NCBI RefSeq assembly: GCF_001902145.1
Contig: NZ_MRST01000025.1
Span: 613,706-677,705 of the forward strand
DNA: 64,000 bases
Direction of reading: 5' to 3'
Source of the DNA: Pseudomonas fluorescens
GTDB taxonomy: Bacteria > Pseudomonadota > Gammaproteobacteria > Pseudomonadales > Pseudomonadaceae
Shown: in pieces, positions 26,228 to 35,144 of the stretch
How positions within the stretch are numbered: the stretch's first letter is position 1
Layout: every line of letters starts with the position of its first letter
Program-made: the position numbers and the translations under genes
Notes under the pieces: model-generated
What the model saw: only the letters and a program-made list of their open reading frames with translations
What the model was told of the DNA's origin: nothing
Database searches by the model: none

Positions 26228-26255
26228 TGTGTGGTTTTACGTCGGAATCAGTTCC
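26228..26255 (-). promoter_or_regulatory. hrp box 3
   Basis: On the minus strand: GGAACT, 15 bases, CCACACA, with the same half-sites as hrp box 1 but an unrelated spacer, so it is not a recent duplication. It lies 73 bases before the ATG of the 338-residue gene. Confidence 0.87.
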
Positions 26256-26350
26256 TGATTCAGCAACAATATGTGCGATCGAGGTGTAGGAAACAGCTTG
26301 GACAGCGGTGATCTTCTCGCGCTGAATGGGCGACACACCTGGCCCAGGCC

Positions 26351-26383
26351 AAAAAATCGCGACCTTTGAAATCGCGACTTTTC
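26351..26383 (-). terminator. Probable terminator of fecA
   Basis: Read on the minus strand, AAAAGTCGCGA, an eight-base loop, then TCGCGATTTTTT, starting about 16 bases after the fecA stop. The stem is short but the T run is good. Confidence 0.65.
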
Positions 26384-26398
26384 TTCAACGGCTAAAGC

Positions 26399-28792
26399 TC
26401 AAAACCCCACGCTTGCCTGTACGAAAAACGTGCGAGGCTCACCCAGGTACAACCCGGCATTGTTGTCGCTAGAGCGTGTGTAATGCTGCTGGTCGAAGAC
26501 ATTCTTCACGCCCACGCCCAGTTTCAGGTTCGACAGTTGCGCGCCAAAGTCGTAACCGCTGCGCAGGTTGACCGAGACATACCCGGGGATATCACCGTAT
26601 TGGCCATCAGCAGTGCCTTGGGTGATATAGGTGGTGCCGGTGCCGGGCGCGCGCTGGCCGGACTGGGCATAGACGTCCAGGTTGTGGGTCCAGTGGTTGA
26701 CGTCGTAGCGCAGGCCCAGGGTCGCCACTTGGCGGGAATACAGTGGCAGGTCGCGGCCTTTGAACGGCACATCGCCTTCGGAGGTGGCCTTGGTGTAGGT
26801 GAAGCCCGCGTTGGCGGTCAGGCCGTCGAGGCGCGGGTCGAGGTTGGACAGGTCGTAATGAGCCGATGCTTCGATACCGCTGTGCTTGGTGGCCCCAAGG
26901 TTGGTCCAGCCCACGTCATTGCTGACATACTGCAGCTCATCCGAGAAGTCGATGTAGAACAGCGTCACTTCGCCGCCCCAGACGCTGTCGTTGTAGCGCG
27001 TACCGATCTCGTAGGTCTTGGCCTTTTCCGGGTTCAGGCCGTTGGCCGTCTGGTCGCCGGTACCGCCCTGGCCCAGTTGAAAATACTGCAGGCTGCCGAA
27101 GGAAGTTTCGTAGTTGGCGAACAGTTTCCAGGCGTCAGACACGTGGTACATCACGCTCAGCGCCGGCAGCGGTTCGTTGTTGTGGACCTCACGGCGTTTT
27201 TCCTCGGTACGCTTGCCATTCAGGGCCACGACCGGGCGATCATGCCATTCGGTGCGGATGTCTTCGAAGCGAATGCCGGGGGTGATGGTCCATTTGCCGA
27301 TATCGATTTTGTTATCGATATAGAAGGCGTTGGCTTCGGTGCCCCCCGTGCGGTCCTGATACACGTGACCATCGCTCTGCCCGCCCGGCGTGGGTACGTT
27401 GTTGACCAGGTTCAGGCTGGTGGCCTCCTCGTGCATGCCTTCCTTGAGGTAGCGATAACCCACACTGACTTCCTGGGTACTGGGCCCAAGGTCAAACACA
27501 TGGGAAACGCGCGGTTCGATGCCGAAGGTGTAGTAGGTGCGCGGGTAGGAGCTGAGGGTCTTGAGGTCGCGGTTGGCGATGTTGCTGCCACGGAAACTGT
27601 CGGAGTAGTAAGTCAGCACTTCGGCCTGGGTGCGGTCGTCGATCTGGCGGATGTACTTGAAGGACACATCCTTGCGGCGCCCGCTGAAGTTGTCCCAGTC
27701 ACGCACCGATTGGTACGGGTTGGCATCGAACTGCTGCTGGGTCAGGCCCCCGGGCATATCGGCACTGGCATCGTAATAATGGAAGTTCAGCGAGAAATCG
27801 TCTTGATCGGTCGGCGCCCAGTGAGTCTTGAAGATCACGTCATCGATGTCGTTGCCGTTGTTGCTGTTGCGGTAACCATTGCCGTTGACTCCGGAGTACA
27901 GCAGCGCGGCGCCAATACCATTGTCGGCAGTGCCACCGATGAAGGCATTCTCCACATGCTTCCAGCCACCGTGGGCAGACGTTTGCAGGGTGGTGCCGAC
28001 TTCACCGGAGAAGTCTTGCGGGATCGCGCGAGTCACGAAGTTGATCACGCCGCCGACGTTCTGTGGCCCGTAACGTACCGAACCGGCACCGCGGACAACG
28101 TCGATACTTTCCAGGTTACCGGCAGAAATCGGCGCCATCGACAGCTGTGGCTGGCCGTAGGGAGCGAACGCAGCCGGTACGCCGTCAATCAGCACGGTGG
28201 AGCGCGGTGACAGGCGTGAGGTCAGGCCGCGTACACCGACGTTGAGGGAAATATCACTGCCACCGGTGCCGTTGGATTCCTGCACTTGCACGCCAGGCAC
28301 GCGGCGCAGGACGTCACCGACGTTCATCGCGCCCTGCTCTACCATGGCTTCGCGGCGAATGACCGTGCGTGCGCCGGGATGGTTCTGCACCACTTCGGCA
28401 TCGGCGTCGGCAAGCCAGTCGCCTACCACCTTGATGTCGGTAACACCCAGCACCAGCGGCGAGCCGGCTTCACCGGTGCCGTTGCTCATCGGGCGCAAGG
28501 TCACGGAGCCGGCGTCAATCTGGTACTCCAGGCCACTGCCTTGCAGCAATTGGCGCAGGGCTTGTTCGGGCGAGAGGTTGCCATCGACCGCGGGGGCTTG
28601 CTTGCCGGCCACCATATCGGGGCTGAAGAACACCTGCAGCGAGGTCTGCTGGCCCAGTTGGCTCAAGGCTGCGCCCAGGGATTGGGCACGAATGTGGATG
28701 CCCTCGGCAGCCTGTGCGGTACTGATGGCAACGGCCAGGGCCAAGGGCGCCCAGCGGGAAATTTTATTCTTGTGGGGAGCAAGTTTTTTCAC
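26399..28792 (-). CDS. fecA: TonB-dependent ferric citrate receptor FecA
   Basis: A 797-residue outer-membrane receptor. Signal peptide ends near Ala28 (STAQA). An N-terminal signalling (STN) domain at about 30-105 contacts FecR; the plug follows with VVGDWLADADAEVV, GARTVIRREAM, RSTVLIDGVPAAFAPYGQPQ and VRYGPQNVGGVINFVTRAIP, very close to E. coli FecA; a 22-strand barrel ends in the C-terminal Phe (FVQASVGF). It imports ferric dicitrate and signals occupancy to FecR/FecI. It lies about 100 bases downstream of fecR on the same strand. The close match of plug residues to E. coli FecA makes citrate the likely ligand. Confidence 0.92.
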   Translation of the reverse strand: MKKLAPHKNKISRWAPLALAVAISTAQAAEGIHIRAQSLGAALSQLGQQTSLQVFFSPDMVAGKQAPAVDGNLSPEQALRQLLQGSGLEYQIDAGSVTLRPMSNGTGEAGSPLVLGVTDIKVVGDWLADADAEVVQNHPGARTVIRREAMVEQGAMNVGDVLRRVPGVQVQESNGTGGSDISLNVGVRGLTSRLSPRSTVLIDGVPAAFAPYGQPQLSMAPISAGNLESIDVVRGAGSVRYGPQNVGGVINFVTRAIPQDFSGEVGTTLQTSAHGGWKHVENAFIGGTADNGIGAALLYSGVNGNGYRNSNNGNDIDDVIFKTHWAPTDQDDFSLNFHYYDASADMPGGLTQQQFDANPYQSVRDWDNFSGRRKDVSFKYIRQIDDRTQAEVLTYYSDSFRGSNIANRDLKTLSSYPRTYYTFGIEPRVSHVFDLGPSTQEVSVGYRYLKEGMHEEATSLNLVNNVPTPGGQSDGHVYQDRTGGTEANAFYIDNKIDIGKWTITPGIRFEDIRTEWHDRPVVALNGKRTEEKRREVHNNEPLPALSVMYHVSDAWKLFANYETSFGSLQYFQLGQGGTGDQTANGLNPEKAKTYEIGTRYNDSVWGGEVTLFYIDFSDELQYVSNDVGWTNLGATKHSGIEASAHYDLSNLDPRLDGLTANAGFTYTKATSEGDVPFKGRDLPLYSRQVATLGLRYDVNHWTHNLDVYAQSGQRAPGTGTTYITQGTADGQYGDIPGYVSVNLRSGYDFGAQLSNLKLGVGVKNVFDQQHYTRSSDNNAGLYLGEPRTFFVQASVGF

Positions 28793-28889
28793 GTCGAACC
28801 TAGTCCTGTGATCGCAAGCATGCGCGGCCGTTAATGCAAACCAGTTGCAGTTGCAGGAGAAGACGAAGAACTCGAAAAAAACCTGAATG

Positions 28890-29870
28890 TCAGCGCGAAA
28901 TAATTTCCTGGCTGCCGTCCGGCAAGGTGCGCAAGGCGACCGGCAGGATGTGGGGCAACGCCTTGAGCAAGGCGTCGGTGTCGCTGGATTTGAAGACGCT
29001 GGTCAAGCGCAGGTTGCCCACCGCTGCCGTACTGACACGCAACGGTTGCTCGCGGTAGCGCGACACTTCCCGCGCCACGTCGACCAGGGTGGCGTTGTTG
29101 AACACCAGTTTACCGCTGCGCCATGCGGTGAGCTCTTCAGGGTTCACCGCGTAGGCCGCTGCCACTTGGCCTTGAGGGTCGACATGGGTGCCATGGCCGG
29201 CGGTGAGCGTGACGATGTGATCGGATGCCCGGCCCTGCACCTTGACCGTGCCGGCTTCGACCGCCACGCGGGTCTGGTCCGCCTCCCGACGTACATCAAA
29301 GCGCGTGCCGGTGACGGTCACCTGCCCTGCCCCGGCTGCGACCACAAACGGGCGCCCGGCGTCATGCTGCACGCTGAACATCGCCTCGCCCTGCTTGAGC
29401 TCCACGCCCCGACGGCCCTTTTCGTAGTGAACCGCGACCACGCTGCGGCTGTTGAGGTCCATCACGGAACCGTCGGGCAAGGTCACCTGACGATGCTCGC
29501 CCAACCGCGTACTGAATTCGGCATTGTAGGGCTTTGGCTGCCCCAGCCCGCTGTACGCACCCAGGCCCACTGCAGCGGCGACCACACTGGCGGCCACGGC
29601 ATAACGCAGCAGCGCACGCCGTCCAAGGCGCTCGGTCGGCGCATCGCCCATCGCCTGCAAGCGGGCCTTGGGCAGCAAATCCGTCGCACTCCATAACCCT
29701 TGCAGCACATCGATTTCGTACTGATGCGCGGGCTGCGACCTGCGCCAGGCATCGAAACGTTGACGTTCCTGGGCGCTCAATGGGCCGTCTTGCAGGCGCA
29801 CAAACCACTGCGCGGCCTCATCACGGACACGGTGATCCATCGTGGAAGGTCCTGTTTCAAAGCCGGTCAT
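28890..29870 (-). CDS. fecR: Anti-sigma/signal transducer FecR
   Basis: A 326-residue FecR-family regulator. The cytoplasmic N-terminal part (DEAAQWFVRLQDGPLSAQER, WRRSQPAHQYEIDVLQGLW) binds FecI; a membrane helix lies at about 88-108 (YAVAASVVAAAVGLGAY); the periplasmic FecR domain follows (VTLPDGSVMDLNSRS, TGTRFDVR, NNATLVDVAREVSRY). It overlaps fecI by 4 bases. An internal ATG at residue 11 is a possible alternative start. It transmits the ferric citrate signal from FecA to the sigma factor. Confidence 0.92.
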   Translation of the reverse strand: MTGFETGPSTMDHRVRDEAAQWFVRLQDGPLSAQERQRFDAWRRSQPAHQYEIDVLQGLWSATDLLPKARLQAMGDAPTERLGRRALLRYAVAASVVAAAVGLGAYSGLGQPKPYNAEFSTRLGEHRQVTLPDGSVMDLNSRSVVAVHYEKGRRGVELKQGEAMFSVQHDAGRPFVVAAGAGQVTVTGTRFDVRREADQTRVAVEAGTVKVQGRASDHIVTLTAGHGTHVDPQGQVAAAYAVNPEELTAWRSGKLVFNNATLVDVAREVSRYREQPLRVSTAAVGNLRLTSVFKSSDTDALLKALPHILPVALRTLPDGSQEIISR

Positions 29871-30367
29871 GGCGCGCTCGCATCCAGTCGATCACGCAGA
29901 TGCCGCAGGGTGCGGATCATATACTTTTCCACCATGTTTTTAGACAGCCCCAGGCGTGTGGCGATTTCCTGCTGGGTGAGCCCTTCGATCTTTTGCCAGA
30001 TGAAAATCCTGCGACAGTTGAGCGGCAACTCGGCCAGCGCCCGCTCGATGGCGTCGGCCAACTGGATCGCGTGCATGTAATGCTCCGGGTCGCCACTGTG
30101 AGGCGTGCTGTGATCAACCGCCTGCAGCGTCAACGCCTCGCGACGGTCTTCGCGGCGGTAGGCATCCACCGCAATATTGCGCGCGGTTTGATGCAGGTAG
30201 GCGCGTGGCTGCGCAACCTCGCAGGCAGCGGACTCAAGCACCCGCACGAAGGTGTCGTGCGCCAGGTCTTCGGCTTGCTGACGGTTTCTCAGGCGGCGCG
30301 TCCAGGTTCCGATCAACTCTTCGTAGTGCTCGAAAAAGCCTGTTCTGCGGGGCGGCTGAGGGATCAT
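29867..30367 (-). CDS. fecI: ECF sigma factor FecI
   Basis: A 166-residue iron-starvation sigma factor with region 2 (NRQQAEDLAHDTFVRVL, PRAYLHQTARNIAVD) and region 4 (LPLNCRRIFIWQKIEGLTQQ, RLGLSKNMVEKYMIRTL). It directs transcription of fecA when released by FecR. A Fur-like site at 30396-30414, about 30 bases before the start, is consistent with iron repression. Confidence 0.92.
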   Translation of the reverse strand: MIPQPPRRTGFFEHYEELIGTWTRRLRNRQQAEDLAHDTFVRVLESAACEVAQPRAYLHQTARNIAVDAYRREDRREALTLQAVDHSTPHSGDPEHYMHAIQLADAIERALAELPLNCRRIFIWQKIEGLTQQEIATRLGLSKNMVEKYMIRTLRHLRDRLDASAP

Positions 30368-30395
30368 CGCGGGAGCACTGGGGAGGCGGGGCGTG

Positions 30396-30414
30396 AATAG
30401 TAATGCTTCCTATT
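30396..30414 (-). promoter_or_regulatory. Fur-box-like site upstream of fecI
   Basis: AATAGTAATGCTTCCTATT is an imperfect inverted repeat, AATAG/CTATT, with partial match to the 19-base Fur consensus. Its position fits iron control of fecIR. Confidence 0.5.
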
Positions 30415-30583
30415 AAGCAGGGCAATTGCTGCTCATCGCCGGATGCCGCACCCAGCCTCATTATTTTTTGTTTACCCGAGTGCCATGCCCATCCCCATAG
30501 TCGGGGCGTAGACGCCAAGCGGTGAACTTCCACTGCCCGCCACCAGTCAGCAAAAAGGACTCTCATAAAACGGTGGGTGGGCG

Positions 30584-31384
30584 ATGCAGATTTCCTTGCA
30601 GCAACAAGTGGCCCTGGTCACCGGTGCCAGTTCCGGCATCGGCGCGGGGGCGGCCAAAGCCCTGGCCGCAGCAGGCGCGGCGGTGGTGCTCAACTACAAC
30701 TCCCAGGCGGCACCGGCTGAGGCCCTCGCCGCGCAGATCAATGCTAACGGCGGCCGGGCACTTGCGATTGGTGGCGATGTGTCCAAGGAGGCCGACGTCG
30801 AACGCCTCTTCACCCAAACCCTCGACGCTTTCGGCCATCTGGATATCCTGGTGGCCAACTCCGGCCTGCAAAAAGATGCCAACCTGGTCGATATGACCCT
30901 TGAGGATTGGAATACGGTGATTGGCGTCAACCTCACCGGGCAGTTCCTGTGCGCGCGGGCGGCGGTGCGCATCTTCAATCGCCAGGGTATTCGCGAAGGT
31001 GTGTCACGGGCCGCCGGCAAAATCATCCATATGAGTTCGGTGCATCAACTCATCCCCTGGGCCGGGCATGTGAATTACGCCGCGTCCAAGGGCGGCGTGG
31101 AGATGCTGATGCGCACCCTCGCCCAGGAAGTCAGCGAGCAGCGCATCCGTATCAACGGTATCGCACCGGGGGCCATTCGTACGGCGATCAACCGTGCGGC
31201 CACCGAAGGCGCGGCAGAACAAGAGCTGCTTAAATTGATTCCCTATGGTCGTGTCGGTGACGTCGAAGACGTGGCCAATGCGGTGGTGTGGCTGGCCAGC
31301 GATGCCTCTGATTATGTGGTTGGCAGCACCTTGTTCATCGATGGCGGTATGAGCCTCTACCCGGAGTTCCGTGGCAATGGTTGA
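30584..31384 (+). CDS. SDR-family oxidoreductase (glucose 1-dehydrogenase-like)
   Basis: A 266-residue classical short-chain dehydrogenase. The nucleotide-binding TGASSGIG lies at 13-20, NNAG is replaced by ANSG at 91-94, and the catalytic residues Asn116, Ser152, Tyr165 and Lys169 (YAASK) are present. The C-terminal FIDGGMSLYPEF is characteristic of the glucose 1-dehydrogenase subgroup. It probably oxidises a sugar with NAD(P)+. It overlaps the GH15 gene (start inside its last codons), and a third gene overlaps that, so the three are one translational unit probably acting on carbohydrate reserves or stress metabolites. Confidence 0.85.
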   Translation: MQISLQQQVALVTGASSGIGAGAAKALAAAGAAVVLNYNSQAAPAEALAAQINANGGRALAIGGDVSKEADVERLFTQTLDAFGHLDILVANSGLQKDANLVDMTLEDWNTVIGVNLTGQFLCARAAVRIFNRQGIREGVSRAAGKIIHMSSVHQLIPWAGHVNYAASKGGVEMLMRTLAQEVSEQRIRINGIAPGAIRTAINRAATEGAAEQELLKLIPYGRVGDVEDVANAVVWLASDASDYVVGSTLFIDGGMSLYPEFRGNG

Positions 31385-33203
31385 TTTCAAGAACGAACCT
31401 CAAAGCGCCATCGATGCCCACGGGATCATCGGCGACATGCGCAGCGCGGCACTGGTGAACGACCGCGGCAGCATCGACTTCTTCTGCTGGCCGGAATTCG
31501 ACAGCCCTTCGGTGTTTTGCGCATTGCTCGACACGCCCGAGGCCGGCACGTTTCAGCTTACCCCGGACCTGCCCAACGCCCGCCGCGAGCAGATCTACCT
31601 GCCCGACACCAACGTGCTGCAGACTCGCTGGCTGAGCGATGAAGCGGTGGTGGAGATCACCGACCTGCTGACCGTCAGCGAAAACATCGATGAACTGCCC
31701 TTGCTGATCAGGCGGGTACGGGTGGTCAGTGGCAAGGCGACTATCCACTTGAGCTGCGCCGTGCGCCACGACTATGCCCGCGCGCCCACCGAGGCGAAGA
31801 CCGAGGCAGCCAGCGTGGTGTTCACCGCCAGCGGCCAGCCCGGCCTGCGCCTGATTGGCAGCCAGCCGCTGACCCTCCAAGACAGCACCGCCATCGCCAC
31901 CTTTACCCTCGCCCAGGATGAAGGCGCCGAATTTGTCCTCGGCGGCCAGGAAGATGCACGGGTCACCAATGACTGTACCGACCTTTACCTGGAACGCACC
32001 CTGAAGTTCTGGCGCGGTTGGATCGGCCAGTCCAACTACCGCGGGCGCTGGCGCGAAATGGTCAACCGCTCGGCCCTGGCGCTGAAACTCCTGACCTCGC
32101 GCAAACACGGCGCCATCATCGCCGCGGCCACGTTCGGGCTGCCGGAGACGCCGGGCGGCGAACGCAACTGGGACTACCGCTATACCTGGATCCGCGATGC
32201 CTCGTTCACCGTCTATGCGTTCATGCGCCTGGGTTTTGTCGATGAGGCCAACGCCTATATGCGCTGGCTCAGGGGCCGGGTCAGCGACTGTTGCGGCCAG
32301 CCGACCAAGATCAACATCCTGTACGGCATCGACGGTCGCCAGGAACTGCCGGAAACCACCCTCGACCACTTGAGCGGCCACGGCGGCGCCCAACCGGTGC
32401 GGGTGGGCAATGAGGCGTTCGATCAAATCCAGCTGGATATCTACGGTGAACTGATGGACGCGGTTTACCTGGTCAACAAGTACGGCGAAGCCATCTCCCA
32501 CCAAGGCTGGAAACACACGATGGAAGTGGTCGACCAGGTGTGTGAGATCTGGAACCACAAAGACGTGGGCATCTGGGAAATGCGCGGTGAGCAGCACCAC
32601 TTCCTGCACTCACGCCTGATGTGCTGGGTGGCCCTTGACCGCGCCATCCGCCTGGCCTCCAAGCGTTCGCTGCCGGCCCCGTTCGCACGCTGGGACCAGA
32701 CGCGCCAGGCGATCTATGCCGACATCTGGACGAACTTCTGGAACGAAGAACGCGGGCATTTTGTGCAGCATATCGGCAGCACTGCCCTCGACGGTTCGAT
32801 GCTGTTGATGCCGCTGGTGCGCTTCGTCGCCGCCACGGATCCGCGCTGGCTGTCGACACTGGAAGCGATCCAGAAAAGCCTGGTGCGCGACGGCATGGTC
32901 TACCGCTACCGCAATGACGACAGCCAGATCGATGGGCTGCAAGGCGTCGAAGGCGCGTTTGCCGCCTGCTCGTTCTGGTACGTCGAATGCCTGGCGCGCG
33001 CCGGGCAAGTGGAAAAGGCCCATCTGGAATTCGAACAGTTGCTGCGTTACGCCAACCCGCTGGGGTTGTACGCCGAAGAGTTCGACAGCCAGGCCCGGCA
33101 CCTGGGCAACACGCCCCAGGCCTTGAGCCATTTGGCGTTGATCAGTGCGGCTACGTTCCTGGACCGCAAACTCAGCGGGGAGAAGACCGTATGGCAACCG
33201 TGA
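31377..33203 (+). CDS. Glycoside hydrolase family 15 protein (glucoamylase/trehalase-like)
   Basis: A 608-residue cytoplasmic protein without a signal peptide. An N-terminal beta-sandwich spans about 1-215; an (alpha/alpha)6 barrel follows with RNWDYRYTWIRDASF near 263-277, the general acid region DVGIWEMRGEQHH near 396-408 and the second conserved acid block NPLGLYAEEFD near 558-568. Bacterial GH15 members of this length hydrolyse maltooligosaccharides or trehalose; substrate is not decided. ATG 31377 lies inside the end of the SDR gene; a GTG 6 bases upstream is an alternative. It overlaps the hydrolase gene by 13 bases. Confidence 0.87.
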   Translation: MVDFKNEPQSAIDAHGIIGDMRSAALVNDRGSIDFFCWPEFDSPSVFCALLDTPEAGTFQLTPDLPNARREQIYLPDTNVLQTRWLSDEAVVEITDLLTVSENIDELPLLIRRVRVVSGKATIHLSCAVRHDYARAPTEAKTEAASVVFTASGQPGLRLIGSQPLTLQDSTAIATFTLAQDEGAEFVLGGQEDARVTNDCTDLYLERTLKFWRGWIGQSNYRGRWREMVNRSALALKLLTSRKHGAIIAAATFGLPETPGGERNWDYRYTWIRDASFTVYAFMRLGFVDEANAYMRWLRGRVSDCCGQPTKINILYGIDGRQELPETTLDHLSGHGGAQPVRVGNEAFDQIQLDIYGELMDAVYLVNKYGEAISHQGWKHTMEVVDQVCEIWNHKDVGIWEMRGEQHHFLHSRLMCWVALDRAIRLASKRSLPAPFARWDQTRQAIYADIWTNFWNEERGHFVQHIGSTALDGSMLLMPLVRFVAATDPRWLSTLEAIQKSLVRDGMVYRYRNDDSQIDGLQGVEGAFAACSFWYVECLARAGQVEKAHLEFEQLLRYANPLGLYAEEFDSQARHLGNTPQALSHLALISAATFLDRKLSGEKTVWQP

Positions 33204-34102
33204 CCACCCCGCCCGCACTGCTGTATGTGCGCACCACCCTGCTTGATGTGGCTTACGAAACCCACGGCCCCATCGATGGCGAACCGGTGATCCTGTTACA
33301 TGGCTTCCCCTACGACCCACGAGGCTACGACGACATCGCGCCGGTGCTGGCTGAGCGTGGTTATCGGGTACTGGTCCCGTATTTACGCGGTTATGGCCCG
33401 ACGCGATTTATCAACACGCAAGTGATGCGCTCCGGCCAACAGGCGGCGCTGGCCAAGGACTTGCTCGACTTCATGGATGCATTGTCGATCCCGCAAGCCA
33501 CCCTCGCCGGCTTTGACTGGGGTGGGCGCGCCGCCTGTATTGTCGCGGCGCTTTGGCCGCAGCGGGTACGCGGACTGGTGACCGGCGATGGCTACAACAT
33601 CCAGGCCATCAGCCAGTCGCTCAAGCCCAGGCCACCTGAGACAGAGCACCGGCTCTGGTATCAGTACTACTTTCACACCCAGCGCGGGGTCGACGGCTTG
33701 ACGGCCAACCGACGTGGACTCTGCCAATTGCTCTGGACGCTGTGGTCACCGTCCTGGGCCGAAGGGCCAAGCCGCTACGCCTTGACCGCGCCGTCGTTTG
33801 ATAACCCGGATTTTGTCGAGGTGGTGATTCACTCCTATCGCCATCGTTTCATGTACGCGCCGGGTGATCCCGCGCTGGAATACATCGAGCAGGCGCTGGT
33901 GCCGCAACCGCCGATATCAGTACCGAGTATTTCGTTGTGCGGGGCCGACGATGGCGTGGGCCCGCCGTCGCTGGAGGATGATGACGTGGACCACTTCAGC
34001 GGTTTTTATCGCCGCCAGGTGTTGCCCGGTGTGGGTCATAACGTTTTCCAGGAAGCGCCCCAGGTCACGCTTCAAGCTTTGCTGGAACTACTGGAGCGGT
34101 GA
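33191..34102 (+). CDS. Alpha/beta hydrolase with Asp nucleophile (epoxide hydrolase-like)
   Basis: A 303-residue alpha/beta hydrolase. HGFP at 37-40 forms the oxyanion region, the nucleophile elbow is GFDWGG with Asp109 rather than Ser, and the final His is in GVGHNVFQEAP. An Asp nucleophile with an HGFP motif is the mark of epoxide hydrolases and haloalkane dehalogenases, so ester hydrolysis is unlikely. The ATG is inside the end of the GH15 gene. Its 3' end overlaps the convergent GlxA-type gene by 15 bases. The true substrate is unknown. Confidence 0.82.
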   Translation: MATVTTPPALLYVRTTLLDVAYETHGPIDGEPVILLHGFPYDPRGYDDIAPVLAERGYRVLVPYLRGYGPTRFINTQVMRSGQQAALAKDLLDFMDALSIPQATLAGFDWGGRAACIVAALWPQRVRGLVTGDGYNIQAISQSLKPRPPETEHRLWYQYYFHTQRGVDGLTANRRGLCQLLWTLWSPSWAEGPSRYALTAPSFDNPDFVEVVIHSYRHRFMYAPGDPALEYIEQALVPQPPISVPSISLCGADDGVGPPSLEDDDVDHFSGFYRRQVLPGVGHNVFQEAPQVTLQALLELLER

Positions 34103-35056
34103 AAAACGCTCCCGATAAGCCTGGGGCGTCACCGACAAAGCCCTTAGAAAGCTGCGGCGCAAAGTTTCTTCACAGCCAAAACCGCATTGCATGGCGATAC
34201 GTTTGATGGAGGTTGTGCTGTCTGCCAGTTGCCGGCGTGCGTTTTCGACGCGAATCAGTTCCACGGCCCGCGCCGGGGTTTGGCCAGTCTCGGTGCGGTA
34301 GTGGCGCACAAAGCTTCGCTCGCTCATGCCAGCCTGGGCCGCCAGTGTGGCGATGCACAGATCCAGCGTCAGGTTATCGGCGATCCAGGCATGCAGCTCG
34401 GCAAAACGGCTGTCGCTCTTTTGCAGGGATAACGTCACGCTGAATTGCGACTGACCGCCAGGGCGCTTGAGGAACACAACCAAGTGGCGCGCCACCTCCA
34501 GGGCAATCGCACGCCCCAGGTCATCCTCTACCAGGGCCAGGCACAGGTCGATCCCGGCGGTCACGCCGGCAGACGTCCACACCGCGCCTTGCTGGATGAA
34601 AATCGGATTGGCCTCCACCGTGAGCGTGGGGAACTTGCGCGCCAGTTCTTCACAGCGCGTCCAGTGCGTGGCCACGCGGCAACCATCGAGCAAGCCACTG
34701 GCGGCCAGCAGAAAAGCCCCGGTGCACACCGAAGCCATGCGCCGGGTGTAATGGGATTTATCGCGCACCCATTGCACCAGCGCCGTGTCCTCGGCAGCGC
34801 CGTACACGCCCCAGCCACCGGCGATCACCAGGGTGTCGCAGGGCTGGTCAATGGCCGGCAGCGGCTCGGCCAGCAGCGCCAGGCCGGCTGACGTCATCAC
34901 CGGTTCAGCCTGAGCGGCGATGACGTTGACCGCGTAGGGCAACGGTAAACCACGCTGGCGCGCCAAATCGTTAGCCGATGCGAACACCTGTAGAGGCCCG
35001 GTGACATCGAGTACCTGGGCATTCTCAAACGCGAGTACATGAATAACTTTAGGCAT
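34088..35056 (-). CDS. GlxA family AraC-type transcriptional regulator
   Basis: A 322-residue protein: DJ-1/PfpI-like domain (about 1-200, with SVCTGAFLLAASGLLDG around the usual Cys elbow) fused to a C-terminal AraC/XylS double helix-turn-helix (about 225-320; LAAQAGMSERSFVRHYRTET and IAMQCGFGCEETLRRSF). Such regulators sense small nitrogen-containing metabolites. The ATG at 35056 is preferred over a TTG 39 bases upstream. It is divergent from inhA, 88 bases away, and is the natural candidate regulator of that gene. Confidence 0.87.
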   Translation of the reverse strand: MPKVIHVLAFENAQVLDVTGPLQVFASANDLARQRGLPLPYAVNVIAAQAEPVMTSAGLALLAEPLPAIDQPCDTLVIAGGWGVYGAAEDTALVQWVRDKSHYTRRMASVCTGAFLLAASGLLDGCRVATHWTRCEELARKFPTLTVEANPIFIQQGAVWTSAGVTAGIDLCLALVEDDLGRAIALEVARHLVVFLKRPGGQSQFSVTLSLQKSDSRFAELHAWIADNLTLDLCIATLAAQAGMSERSFVRHYRTETGQTPARAVELIRVENARRQLADSTTSIKRIAMQCGFGCEETLRRSFLRALSVTPQAYRERFSPLQ

Positions 35057-35144
35057 GATTGGCGAGATTAGTGGGCTTAATGGCGTATTCGCCAAAGCCT
35101 AGGCTTCTACAGTAAGGACGTCCATTCCTTTCGGAGCTTGAATC

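Noticed and set aside
26483..28210. A 575-codon open frame opposite fecA
   Set aside because: Antisense shadow of a clearly coding fecA; no recognisable protein features.
31335..32609. A 424-codon frame opposite the GH15 gene
   Set aside because: Antisense shadow; GH15 motifs on the other strand are decisive.
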